The notes beneath the pieces were generated by a model. That model made no database searches. It saw only the letters and a program-made list of their open reading frames with translations, and had not been told where the DNA came from. Positions 1 to 7,243 of a DNA stretch of 14,426 bases are shown here, piece after piece. Both the position numbers and the translations under genes were made by a program. The DNA lies in NCBI GenBank assembly GCA_002440825.1, contig DJVH01000012.1:1-14426 (forward strand), in the 5' to 3' direction. Source of the DNA: Bacteriovoracaceae bacterium UBA6261. GTDB taxonomy: Bacteria; Bdellovibrionota; Bacteriovoracia; Bacteriovoracales; Bacteriovoracaceae. The first letter of the stretch is position 1. Each line of letters starts with the position of its first letter.

Positions 1-600
1 GCCGCTGTCACTGATGTGATGGAGAAAACCGGCCTTTCATCTGTAAAGGATCGATTGATCGGGAATTTATCAAAAGGGTATCAACAAAGAGTGGGCATTG
101 CTCAAGCTCTGGTTCATTCACCCGAGATTATTATTCTGGACGAACCTACTGTTGGCCTCGATCCTGTGGCCATAGCCGAAATCAGAGAATTGATCACTAA
201 GTTGAAAAAAGATCACACCATTTTGTTTTCGACTCACCAGCTTCACGATGTTGAGCTTCTTTGTTCAGACATTACTCTGATTAATCACGGCAAAATTGTC
301 GTCACGGGACCTCTTGGTCAGATTCTTGAGGGATTGAAAACAAAAACAATTATTCAAGCGCGAGTGGCGAATTTTTCAGATGCAGATAAAGCGAGAATGA
401 TGAAAGAGTTCAAGCTCGAATCAGTTGTCGTCCAGAACGACAAAGAACGAAATGATGTTTCTCTCCGTCTGATCGCTCCCACTAAAACAACCACAAAACA
501 AGACCTGGCCCGGTTTCTGGCGGTTCCCGAAATCGGACTGCTTGAATTCGGTGAAGAGAAGATGGATCTGGAAGAAGTTTTCAAGTTGATGGTGAAATAA
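1..600 (+). CDS. ABC transporter ATP-binding protein, GldA/ABC-2 type (5'-truncated by window)
   Basis: C-terminal part of an ABC ATPase that would hydrolyse ATP in the cytoplasm to drive the permease encoded next. The reading frame is open from base 1, so the N-terminus with the Walker A loop lies before the window; GTG at 16 and ATG at 19 are internal codons. Visible in order are the ABC signature LSKGYQQR (residues 23-30 of the visible part), Walker B IIILDEP followed by the D-loop GLDP, and the H-loop histidine in STHQL. The LSKGY form of the signature is common in ATPases of ABC-2 exporters such as GldA, NosF and CcmA relatives. The tail of about 100 residues after the H-loop is also usual there. 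The stop codon touches the start codon of the permease gene, which supports co-translation as one transporter. Substrate unknown. Confidence 0.93.
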   Translation, partial: AAVTDVMEKTGLSSVKDRLIGNLSKGYQQRVGIAQALVHSPEIIILDEPTVGLDPVAIAEIRELITKLKKDHTILFSTHQLHDVELLCSDITLINHGKIVVTGPLGQILEGLKTKTIIQARVANFSDADKARMMKEFKLESVVVQNDKERNDVSLRLIAPTKTTTKQDLARFLAVPEIGLLEFGEEKMDLEEVFKLMVK

Positions 601-1341
601 ATGTTTGTAAAAAAAATCGAAATACTCGTTCGCAAAGAATTGAAAGATGCCTTTTTGTCGCCGCTCATTTACATCCTTGCAGGGCTTTTCTGCTTCATGA
701 TGGGCTGGTTATTTTTCAACTATCTTATTCAGGCAAAACAATTGACCACAAGAAATATGACGGATGCGGTGATCACGCCGATTTTTGGAAACATTAATTT
801 TATTTTTGTTTTCCTGAGCCCGCTTCTTACTATGAGAGCCTTTGCTGAAGAAAAAAAACAATCGACGTTAGATTTACTTCTTCGTTCAGAATTGAGTGAA
901 CTGCAGATTATTCTCGCCAAATTTATTTCCAATGCGGTTTTAGTTCTTTTTCTGATTTCTTTTACCTTTATCTTCCCGGTCATTCTGGCCCTTTCCGGTT
1001 ACAGTGACTGGGGAGTGGTGAGCAGTGCTTACATCGGAGTTTTTCTTTCTATCTGTGCTTATCTTTCAATCGGATTGTTTTGTTCAAGTCTGACTGACAA
1101 TCAAATTGTAGCAAGTCTTCTGACTTTCTGTATTTTGCTTGGATCGATGTTGATGGTGATTACCGTCAATGCCAGCAACAATTATCTTTTGTCTCTGATG
1201 ATTCAATATCTGACTGTGCCTTTTCATTATGAAGGTTTTATCAAAGGACTTATCCGTTCTTACAGTTTTGTTTACTTTGCTTCATACATGGGCTTCTTTT
1301 TCTTCTTAACTTTAAAATCGCTGCAATCGAGAAAATGGTAG
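601..1341 (+). CDS. ABC-2 type transporter permease, GldF-like
   Basis: A 246-aa integral membrane protein and the probable permease partner of the preceding ATPase. I see about six hydrophobic segments: near residues 19-41, 60-75, 108-130, 140-165, 172-192 and 220-240. After the second comes an amphipathic cytoplasmic stretch with MRAFAEEKKQSTLDLLL and then LSELQIILAKF. This arrangement (acidic and basic residues, then T-LLL, then a lysine before the next helix) is characteristic of GldF-like ABC-2 permeases. The ATG follows the upstream TAA with no gap, and GGTGA about 8 bases before it lies inside the upstream gene, so translation is probably coupled. In Flavobacterium the GldA/F/G complex is needed for gliding, but homologues occur in many non-gliding bacteria, so motility is not implied here. 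Confidence 0.88.
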   Translation: MFVKKIEILVRKELKDAFLSPLIYILAGLFCFMMGWLFFNYLIQAKQLTTRNMTDAVITPIFGNINFIFVFLSPLLTMRAFAEEKKQSTLDLLLRSELSELQIILAKFISNAVLVLFLISFTFIFPVILALSGYSDWGVVSSAYIGVFLSICAYLSIGLFCSSLTDNQIVASLLTFCILLGSMLMVITVNASNNYLLSLMIQYLTVPFHYEGFIKGLIRSYSFVYFASYMGFFFFLTLKSLQSRKW

Positions 1342-1344
1342 AAC

Positions 1345-2877
1345 ATGAAACAGTGGTATAATCTTCTTCTTTTTGTCATTAACATCATTCTTTATTTTGT
1401 GCTTATTGCACTCTGGATTTCTATTCCGGATGAACTGGCTCTCGATATCGCGTTGACAGTCTTTAACCTGATGCTGACTCTCGTTCTTGTGTACATGAAC
1501 AGAGAAAGACTCAGCCAGTATTACATGAGCCAGCAGTTCAAAAAATTAACGGAAACTCTCGTTTCTGTTTTTCTCATTTTCTGTCTGCTGGGAGTCGCTA
1601 ATTACTGGGCGTACAAACATCCGCTTCAATCTGACCTCACAGCTTATAAGATGAATTCTCTGAGTGATCAGAGCGTTTCCATACTTCAGAAAATGAAAGG
1701 GGAATTGAAATTTAAACTTTTTGCCAGAAAGCAGGAGTCCATGCTGTGGATGCCGCTGATTGAATTCTATCGTGCAGTGAAGAGCGATATTGTGATTGAA
1801 AAAGTTGATATTGATGTGCGTCCCGATCTTGTGGCCGATTATCATATTACGGACGCTGCCACGCTTGTTCTTGAGTACAACGGCAAAAGACAATATGTGA
1901 CCGAACGAGATGAGCTGAATATTACCAATGGCTTGATTAAAATTTCACGCTCGAGCGATCCGGTGGTTTATTTCATACAGGGACATGGCGAAGGCGATCT
2001 ATCTTCAGCAGAAAATGACGGCTTAAAATTTATTTTTGAAGCCATTAAAAATTCAGCCGTCGATGTCAGACCGTTGAGTCTTGCTTCGACTCAGGAAATT
2101 CCTTTTGATGCCAAGACGGTTATTTTGTGGGGACCAAAATCAGCTCTGCAGCCGAGTGAGATTAAAGTTCTTCAGCGTTTTCTTGAGAGAAAAGGCAATC
2201 TTCTGGTCGCGCTTGATCCCGATTTGAATCAGGATATGAATCCTGAGCTGCGGGCCCTTCTACGCAAGTATAGATTGAATATCAGGAATGATCTGGTCAT
2301 TGATCAAAAAAGTTTTGTAAACGGTTCTAATGGCTCTATACCGCTTGTGGAAACGTTTAATAAAGAACAGGCCATCACTCAAAAATTCAAAGGACAAGTC
2401 TTTTTTCCTTTGACGGCTTCAATTGAAGAAGTGCCTGAACAGCTTTCACAGAAAAAAGGAAAGGTTTCCATGCTTGCAAGCTCTTCACTTTTTCCTGAGT
2501 CCTGGGGAGAAACGGATATCAAGGAAATTGCTGAGCAACGAGTTCAATACAATGCCGGAAAAGATCATCCGGGGCCGTTGAATCTTTTTGCTTCCTATGA
2601 AGGTGAGAGAAATAAAATTGTCGCCTTCGGAAATTCGCAGTTTGTTTTAAATGCTTACCTGAAGTTCGGAAAAAATTATGCGCTCTTTTTAAATTCATTG
2701 TCATGGCTGGTGGATGAGGACCGTTTGATCTCATTCAATCTTCCGATTGTTCAGAATGAACCAGTCTTTATTTCTCAACAGCAGATGGGGATTGTTTTCT
2801 ATTTCTCTGTTCTTTTCTCGCCATTGATTTTAATCGGACTCAGCATATTCATGTACCGACGTAGAAGAGACAAATAA
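1345..2877 (+). CDS. Gldg-family ABC transporter auxiliary protein
   Basis: A 510-aa protein of the Gldg / ABC_transp_aux type. Three hydrophobic segments lie at the N-terminus (about residues 6-28, 32-52 and 68-88). A large soluble domain follows (about 90-470), then one C-terminal membrane helix (about 480-503) ending in a basic cytoplasmic tail MYRRRRDK. The motif VVYFIQGHGEGDLSS, near residue 205, matches the GHGE signature of the family, whose soluble part resembles IFT52/GIFT domains. The soluble domain should sit on the outer face of the inner membrane. The start is three bases after the permease stop; no strong Shine-Dalgarno sequence is visible, which fits translational coupling. Length is normal for the family. 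Its role in the complex is not established. Confidence 0.88.
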   Translation: MKQWYNLLLFVINIILYFVLIALWISIPDELALDIALTVFNLMLTLVLVYMNRERLSQYYMSQQFKKLTETLVSVFLIFCLLGVANYWAYKHPLQSDLTAYKMNSLSDQSVSILQKMKGELKFKLFARKQESMLWMPLIEFYRAVKSDIVIEKVDIDVRPDLVADYHITDAATLVLEYNGKRQYVTERDELNITNGLIKISRSSDPVVYFIQGHGEGDLSSAENDGLKFIFEAIKNSAVDVRPLSLASTQEIPFDAKTVILWGPKSALQPSEIKVLQRFLERKGNLLVALDPDLNQDMNPELRALLRKYRLNIRNDLVIDQKSFVNGSNGSIPLVETFNKEQAITQKFKGQVFFPLTASIEEVPEQLSQKKGKVSMLASSSLFPESWGETDIKEIAEQRVQYNAGKDHPGPLNLFASYEGERNKIVAFGNSQFVLNAYLKFGKNYALFLNSLSWLVDEDRLISFNLPIVQNEPVFISQQQMGIVFYFSVLFSPLILIGLSIFMYRRRRDK

Positions 2878-2879
2878 TC

Positions 2880-4253
2880 ATGAAAAAAAATAAAAATCTC
2901 ATTTTGTTTCTGGTTCTGGTAGCGGCGATTGCCGTCACTTATTGGTTTGAAGAACGGGGAAACCAGAACGCCATTATGAGTGAAGCAAGAAAAACAGAAA
3001 TTCTCAATGCGGAAAAATTGGGGGAATTGAAGGCCGTCAAAGGTATCAAAATTGATTTCATCAAAAAAGGGGAGCAGTACTTCGCCCGCGAAAACGGATT
3101 GCTGTTATCAAAGCCGAGACTGGAGGAATTTTTCAAAATTCTTTCGGGCGTTAAAGTAAAATCTTTTCTTAAAGAAGAAGATGTCGCTAAAGTTGGTAGA
3201 AATTTTTATATTCCTGACGATTCTCTGTCTCTAACCTTCACGTTCGAAAAAGGCGAAATCAGTTTTACTCTCGGAAAGAAACTGGATTTTGATCAGACCT
3301 TTTACATGGAAGTACAAAAAGAAGGCAAAAAACAAATTGTCATCGCTGAAGATCAATCGCCTGATCCGGGCGTTTATCAAAACGATAAAGATTATCAGCG
3401 GTCAGAGGCGAAATATAAACGTTTGCAGATTATTTTTATGCTGACGAATCTGTATTTTTACGACACCCGCGTTTTTAAAGATATGTACACGGATGACAAG
3501 GCGATTAACTTTGAAGAAATCACGATTTCTACATTCAGAAATAAAAAGTTTTCAGTGAATTTCAAAACAACGTCAACCAATCCTCCCGCTCCAGCCGCTC
3601 TTGGTTATTTTGAAGAGAACTGGCTGTCTTTTCACCGCATTCTGACCAGGCTGGAAGGGCGCACTGTTTATACTCCTTATGAACCGTCGGCCTTATCAGA
3701 AATTCTTTCTCAATTTGAAATTAAAGACCGCGAAAACCGAAAAATCACGCTCACGGTTTATAAGCGCTTTGGCGAACTCAATGGCTATTTTATGACGAGT
3801 AGTCTGGATAAACTTCTTTACGTCTTAAAGCCGGACGATGCCCGCTATTTCTTCGTGAACGTGCAGGATTTCTGGAACAAAAAACTCGCTCCGACTCAAA
3901 AAGAATATAATCTCACTCTGACATTCGTCGACGGAAAAACTGAAACAGTAAAAATCATCGATAAAGAATTGTTCAAGGTCGAGTCTACTAAGAGTGTGCG
4001 ATCCCTTGAATTTAAAAAGCTGGTGGATTTTCTTAAAGTAGAAGGGGACCATATTTCCGATATGACCGAAAAACCGAACGAAATACTCAAGAAAAATGTT
4101 TTAAGAGTTCAGTTTGAGAATAGAGACTTGAATGTTATTCTTGAAGACAATGATGCTCTTCTGGTGGATATCAATCAGAAGCTAAAAATTCATCATTACG
4201 TCGGCGCTACGATTCCTTTCAGTATCAAGCGCAGCGATTATTTCGAGAAATAA
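2880..4253 (+). CDS. DUF4340 domain-containing envelope protein
   Basis: A 457-aa protein with one N-terminal membrane helix (about residues 7-23, after the basic start MKKNKN) and a long soluble, probably periplasmic region rich in beta strands. Repeated units of the kind LTFTFEKGEISFTLGKK and ITLTVYKRFGELNGYF, in which a short beta hairpin is followed by a statement of strand-rich sequence ending near aspartate or phenylalanine, are typical of DUF4340. This family very often follows Gldg proteins and ABC-2 permeases in gene order, which matches the position here two bases after the Gldg gene. It has no visible catalytic motif, and a structural or substrate-holding role in the ABC complex is an inference. 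The ATG at 2880 has only a weak AGAAGAGA sequence upstream. Confidence 0.85.
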   Translation: MKKNKNLILFLVLVAAIAVTYWFEERGNQNAIMSEARKTEILNAEKLGELKAVKGIKIDFIKKGEQYFARENGLLLSKPRLEEFFKILSGVKVKSFLKEEDVAKVGRNFYIPDDSLSLTFTFEKGEISFTLGKKLDFDQTFYMEVQKEGKKQIVIAEDQSPDPGVYQNDKDYQRSEAKYKRLQIIFMLTNLYFYDTRVFKDMYTDDKAINFEEITISTFRNKKFSVNFKTTSTNPPAPAALGYFEENWLSFHRILTRLEGRTVYTPYEPSALSEILSQFEIKDRENRKITLTVYKRFGELNGYFMTSSLDKLLYVLKPDDARYFFVNVQDFWNKKLAPTQKEYNLTLTFVDGKTETVKIIDKELFKVESTKSVRSLEFKKLVDFLKVEGDHISDMTEKPNEILKKNVLRVQFENRDLNVILEDNDALLVDINQKLKIHHYVGATIPFSIKRSDYFEK

Positions 4254-4255
4254 TT

Positions 4256-4867
4256 ATGGGTGAATCTCTTTCGCTTTTTTTCAATGCCTTCAGACACTTT
4301 CCCGCAGAAGATGGTGAGAGAAAGATTTCCTTTTTTGAATTAATGGGCCTTTCCTGGGCCATGCACATTATTGCAGCTTTTTATTCAGTGTTCGCTCTTT
4401 ATCTTGGAGTGAAAAGTTACGACTATCTGTCGAGCTCAAAGGATTTTTCTCACTTGATGCTTGATTCTTTTAATTTCACTCTTCAAAAATGGTCAATGCT
4501 GACAGCTCTTTTTGGAGTTGTCTTTTATCCTTTCATTTTTCAATTTGCCTATAAGTTCTGGAAAGGTTGTTTCAAGTTTTACGCAAATGTTTTTGAAAGC
4601 ATGGATGAGAACAAAGCCTTGTTTGAAGAAAAATGCGATGACATTCTGAGCACGGCTTTTGCCTCGAATTTACTTCTCATTCTACCGATTGCCGGAACTA
4701 TTCTTTCCAACATTGCCATGCCTTTTTTCATTTTTACCGGCCTTAAACGCAAGCTGGGATTTACGTCATTACAGGCCAGTCTTGTAGTCATTACGCCGGC
4801 CTTTATCATGTTTTTACTCGCAATATTCAGTGCAACATATTTCGTCTTCCTCTTCACTTTGATCTAA
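4256..4867 (+). CDS. Four-helix membrane protein, Yip1-like, last gene of the ABC operon
   Basis: A 203-aa hydrophobic protein. Membrane segments are visible at about residues 30-52, 78-100, 135-163 and 173-201, separated by a charged loop (about 112-130, with ESMDENKALFEEKCDD). A short N-terminal amphipathic stretch (LFFNAFRHFPAEDGERKISF) precedes the first helix. This layout, with a helix pair, a charged middle and a terminal helix pair, resembles bacterial Yip1-domain proteins, but I cannot confirm the family by motif. The ATG is two bases after the DUF4340 stop codon, so it very probably works with the ABC/Gldg complex. It is the least recognised member of this operon. Confidence 0.75.
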   Translation: MGESLSLFFNAFRHFPAEDGERKISFFELMGLSWAMHIIAAFYSVFALYLGVKSYDYLSSSKDFSHLMLDSFNFTLQKWSMLTALFGVVFYPFIFQFAYKFWKGCFKFYANVFESMDENKALFEEKCDDILSTAFASNLLLILPIAGTILSNIAMPFFIFTGLKRKLGFTSLQASLVVITPAFIMFLLAIFSATYFVFLFTLI

Positions 4868-5018
4868 TCTCTTCTCTAAATGATGAGATTTCGTTTAATG
4901 TCAGAATTTATTAAATTTTCATCAGAACTCTCACATTTACTGCGGGCCCCGGGCATGTCATCATTCGAAAACACACACACAACGTTACAGATATTTTGAG
5001 ACATTTTAGGGGGAATCT
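4868..5018 (+). promoter_or_regulatory. Intergenic region between the ABC operon and tdk, with a strong ribosome binding site
   Basis: About 150 non-coding bases. A weak 6-bp inverted repeat (AATCTC at 4866-4871 and GAGATT at 4885-4890) followed by TCGTTT could be a poor terminator for the ABC operon. A GC-only patch of overlapping palindromes lies at 4943-4954 (GGGCCC and CCCGGG), and a short AC dinucleotide run near 4969-4981. The Shine-Dalgarno sequence AGGGGGA at 5008-5014, four bases before ATG 5019, fixes the start of tdk. The best sigma-70-like pair is TTTACT (4936-4941) and CATCAT (4959-4964), which is too weak to call with confidence. A promoter for the salvage operon should nevertheless be here, because the spacing to the previous gene breaks the compact pattern. 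Confidence 0.4.
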
Positions 5019-5657
5019 ATGAGTCTTTTCGGGACAATGCCTGGTATTTCAGGAAGCATTGAAGTCGTTTGCGGTCCAATGTTTTCAGGAAAAACTGAGG
5101 AACTTATTCGTCGAGTGAAAAGAGCGCAGATTGCCCGTCAAAAAGTCCAGATTTTTAAACCCGCTATTGATAATCGCTACCACGAAACAGAAGTTGTTTC
5201 TCATTCATCGTTGTCGATGGAAGCAACTCCGGTCAACAGCTCGGTAGAGATTCTGCAGAGAGTTTTTGATTCAACAAGAGTGGTCGCCATCGATGAAGTG
5301 CAATTTTTCGATGACAATATTACGATTGTAGTTGAGAAGCTTGCTCGCAGAGGGATCCGTGTCATTATGGCCGGTCTTGATCAGGATTTCATGGGAAAAC
5401 CCTTTGGCCCGATGGCCTCATTACTTGCTATTGCCGACAGCGTGAATAAGATTCATGCCATCTGCACAGTTTGTGGAGCTCCGGCGACAAAAACATTCAG
5501 GAAAGATCCAAAAAACAGTTCACAGGTTCTCGTTGGTGAAACTGATCTCTATGAGGCACGTTGTCGCGCTCACGCTGATTTTTTCGGCGAAGATCAGGAC
5601 CAACTCGCTTTCTTCGTAAATTTAAACGAGTCGCGTTCCAAATCTCAAAACTTATAG
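5019..5657 (+). CDS. tdk: Thymidine kinase (type II)
   Basis: Cytoplasmic enzyme that phosphorylates thymidine to dTMP with ATP, a salvage step. The 212-aa length is normal for type II kinases. Visible motifs are Walker A GPMFSGKT (residues 19-26), the IDEVQFF segment (91-97) holding the probable catalytic glutamate E93, GLDQDF (119-124) and the zinc ligands C149, C152, C182 and H185 arranged as CxxC and CxxH, as in known enzymes of this class. The ATG at 5019 has a strong AGGGGGA sequence four bases upstream. It leads a probable four-gene operon with hpt, a GHMP kinase and a DUF429-like gene. In a predator such salvage would use nucleosides released from prey DNA; that ecological reading is inference. 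Confidence 0.97.
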   Translation: MSLFGTMPGISGSIEVVCGPMFSGKTEELIRRVKRAQIARQKVQIFKPAIDNRYHETEVVSHSSLSMEATPVNSSVEILQRVFDSTRVVAIDEVQFFDDNITIVVEKLARRGIRVIMAGLDQDFMGKPFGPMASLLAIADSVNKIHAICTVCGAPATKTFRKDPKNSSQVLVGETDLYEARCRAHADFFGEDQDQLAFFVNLNESRSKSQNL

Positions 5658-5680
5658 TACACTTATAGCAATTATCAACC

Positions 5681-5697
5681 CCTAAACTGGATTTAGG
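5681..5697 (+). promoter_or_regulatory. Small hairpin covering the hpt ribosome binding site
   Basis: CCTAAA (5681-5686) and TTTAGG (5692-5697) form a perfect 6-bp inverted repeat with a 5-base loop. The right arm holds most of the only Shine-Dalgarno-like sequence before hpt, AGGA at 5695-5698, which abuts ATG 5699. If it forms in the mRNA it would mask the ribosome binding site between tdk and hpt. The stem is short and AU-rich, so the effect may be weak. Confidence 0.35.
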
Positions 5698-5698
5698 A

Positions 5699-6226
5699 AT
5701 GACGACTGCTACGAAACCTATTGGTGTCTTTATTTCAGAAGAAAAGATCGCTGCGCGCGTGAAAGAACTCGCGGCCATGATCAATCGCGATTACGAAGGA
5801 AAAGAAGTTATCCTCGTTTGCGTATTGAACGGCTCATTTATTTTCTGCGCCGATCTCATGAGACAAATCAAAATTCCTGTTCAGGTAGAGACTGTTTCTC
5901 TCAGCTCTTATGAAGGAACAGAGAGTTCAGGACAAGTCAGTTTCAGACTGGACGTTAAGCAATCTCTGGTTGGTAAAAATGTCATCATCGTTGAAGACAT
6001 TGTCGACACTGGTCTGACAATCAGCTTTTTATTAAAACACATGAAACTTAAAAACCTGGCGAGCTTGAAACTTTGTTCGCTTCTGCTCAAACGCGCGCGT
6101 TTAAAAATTGAAGTGCCGATTGATTATCTGGGATTTGATATCGAAGATAAATTTGTAATTGGTTATGGACTTGATTATGACGGACGCTTTAGAGAGCTTC
6201 CTTATATCGGAGTCTATGGTGAATAA
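5699..6226 (+). CDS. hpt: Hypoxanthine phosphoribosyltransferase
   Basis: Purine salvage enzyme that joins hypoxanthine (often also guanine) to PRPP to give IMP (or GMP) in the cytoplasm. The 175-aa length is typical of bacterial enzymes. The PRPP-binding motif VIIVEDIVDTGLT lies at residues 95-107 with the acidic pair E99 and D100. The flexible-loop segment SSYEGTESSG lies at 69-78, and the base-binding tail at about 147-171 contains DKFVIGYGLDYDGRFRELPYIG in outline (K151, F152, V153 and D161). It lies 41 bases after tdk and overlaps the next gene by 11 bases. ATG 5699 is the only sensible start, since a stop codon lies in frame at 5666, but its AGGA sequence directly abuts the start codon with no spacer, which is unusual. 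Confidence 0.95.
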   Translation: MTTATKPIGVFISEEKIAARVKELAAMINRDYEGKEVILVCVLNGSFIFCADLMRQIKIPVQVETVSLSSYEGTESSGQVSFRLDVKQSLVGKNVIIVEDIVDTGLTISFLLKHMKLKNLASLKLCSLLLKRARLKIEVPIDYLGFDIEDKFVIGYGLDYDGRFRELPYIGVYGE

Positions 6227-7232
6227 AAAAACTCACGCAGAAGGATCTGTTCGTGTTGATTTACTTGGCGGAACACTCGATCTCAATCCTATAAATGTTA
6301 TTCTTCCCAATGTCGTGACTTTAAATCTGGCGACTTCACTGAAAGCTAAAGTGACAGTGACGGCCATTGATTTTGACGGCGTTGAAATTATTTCCAAAGA
6401 TTATCACTCAACAGATAAATTCCATTCCAAAGATTTCACTGAAGAAAATTTGCGCAATGGATTTTTCAAAAATCTTACGTTCATCGCTGAGATTTTGAAT
6501 CTTTTTGATTTGCATAGCGGAGTGAGACTCGAACTTGAATCTGGTTCTCCTCCAGGCGCTGGCCTTGGTGGCTCGAGTGCGATGGGAGTTACCTGTTACT
6601 CAGCTCTGGCGCAATATACAGGCGAAAAATTTGATCGCATTGAAGCGATTCAGAAGGTCAATGCACTTGAATCGCGCATTATCGATTGTCCTGCCGGTTA
6701 TCAGGATTATTATCCTGCTTTGTTTGGCGGTGTTTTAGGACTCATTGCCAATCCAGGAAGAATTCTGGTCGAGCAGCTTTATTCAAATGAATTAAAGGCC
6801 GTTTTAGAATCTCATCTTACGCTGGTTTATAGCGGTGAAACGAGAAATTCCGGAATCAACAACTGGGAAGTTTACAAAGCTTTCTTCAATAAAGATCAAT
6901 CTGTTCGCGCAGGTCTGGGACAAATTGCAGACCTTTCCTATAGAGCGCTTAAAACTATCCGTGCCCGCGATTTTGAAAATTTAATTCCACTGATTGCTCT
7001 GGAAGGCGAGGAAAGACGCAAATTGTTTCCAGGGATTTTGACTCATACAATGCAGGAACTTTATAGCGAAATTAAATCGCATGGTCAGCACATGGGAATG
7101 AAAGTTTGCGGAGCTGGCGGCGGCGGTTGCTTTATTATCACTCATAAGCCTGAAGATCGCTCAGCAGTGGATGCTCTTCTTTCAAAATACAAAATGACGA
7201 AGCTTGATTTTGTAGTAGAAAAGCCGCTTTAA
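6216..7232 (+). CDS. GHMP-family sugar kinase, similar to D-glycero-D-manno-heptose 7-phosphate kinase
   Basis: A 338-aa kinase of the GHMP fold that should phosphorylate a small sugar or sugar phosphate with ATP. Motif 1 is at residues 10-22 (GSVRVDLLGGTLD), the phosphate-binding motif 2 SPPGAGLGGSSAMG at 111-124, and motif 3 VCGAGGGGCF at 297-306. The segment PAGYQDYYPALFGG (159-172), with D164, and the following LVYSGETRNSG (203-213) resemble heptose-7-phosphate and fucose kinases more than galactokinase or mevalonate kinase. The frame is open further upstream to 6159, but I chose ATG 6216 because motif 1 begins shortly after it and GGAG stands at 6209-6212; GTG at 6219 is an alternative with better spacing. 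It overlaps hpt by 11 bases, so it is translationally coupled to nucleotide salvage. The substrate is uncertain. Confidence 0.82.
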   Translation: MVNKKTHAEGSVRVDLLGGTLDLNPINVILPNVVTLNLATSLKAKVTVTAIDFDGVEIISKDYHSTDKFHSKDFTEENLRNGFFKNLTFIAEILNLFDLHSGVRLELESGSPPGAGLGGSSAMGVTCYSALAQYTGEKFDRIEAIQKVNALESRIIDCPAGYQDYYPALFGGVLGLIANPGRILVEQLYSNELKAVLESHLTLVYSGETRNSGINNWEVYKAFFNKDQSVRAGLGQIADLSYRALKTIRARDFENLIPLIALEGEERRKLFPGILTHTMQELYSEIKSHGQHMGMKVCGAGGGGCFIITHKPEDRSAVDALLSKYKMTKLDFVVEKPL

Positions 7233-7243
7233 CAGGAATAATT

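Noticed and set aside
4866..4896. Intrinsic terminator after the ABC operon
   Set aside because: Only a 6-bp AT-rich stem with a 13-base loop and a poor T tract is present; too weak to call.
4968..4982. AC dinucleotide repeat before tdk
   Set aside because: Only about six units; too short to be counted as a functional or phase-variable repeat.
6159..6215. Longer N-terminus for the GHMP kinase
   Set aside because: These codons lie inside hpt in another frame, and family motif 1 begins shortly after ATG 6216, so the extension is not needed.
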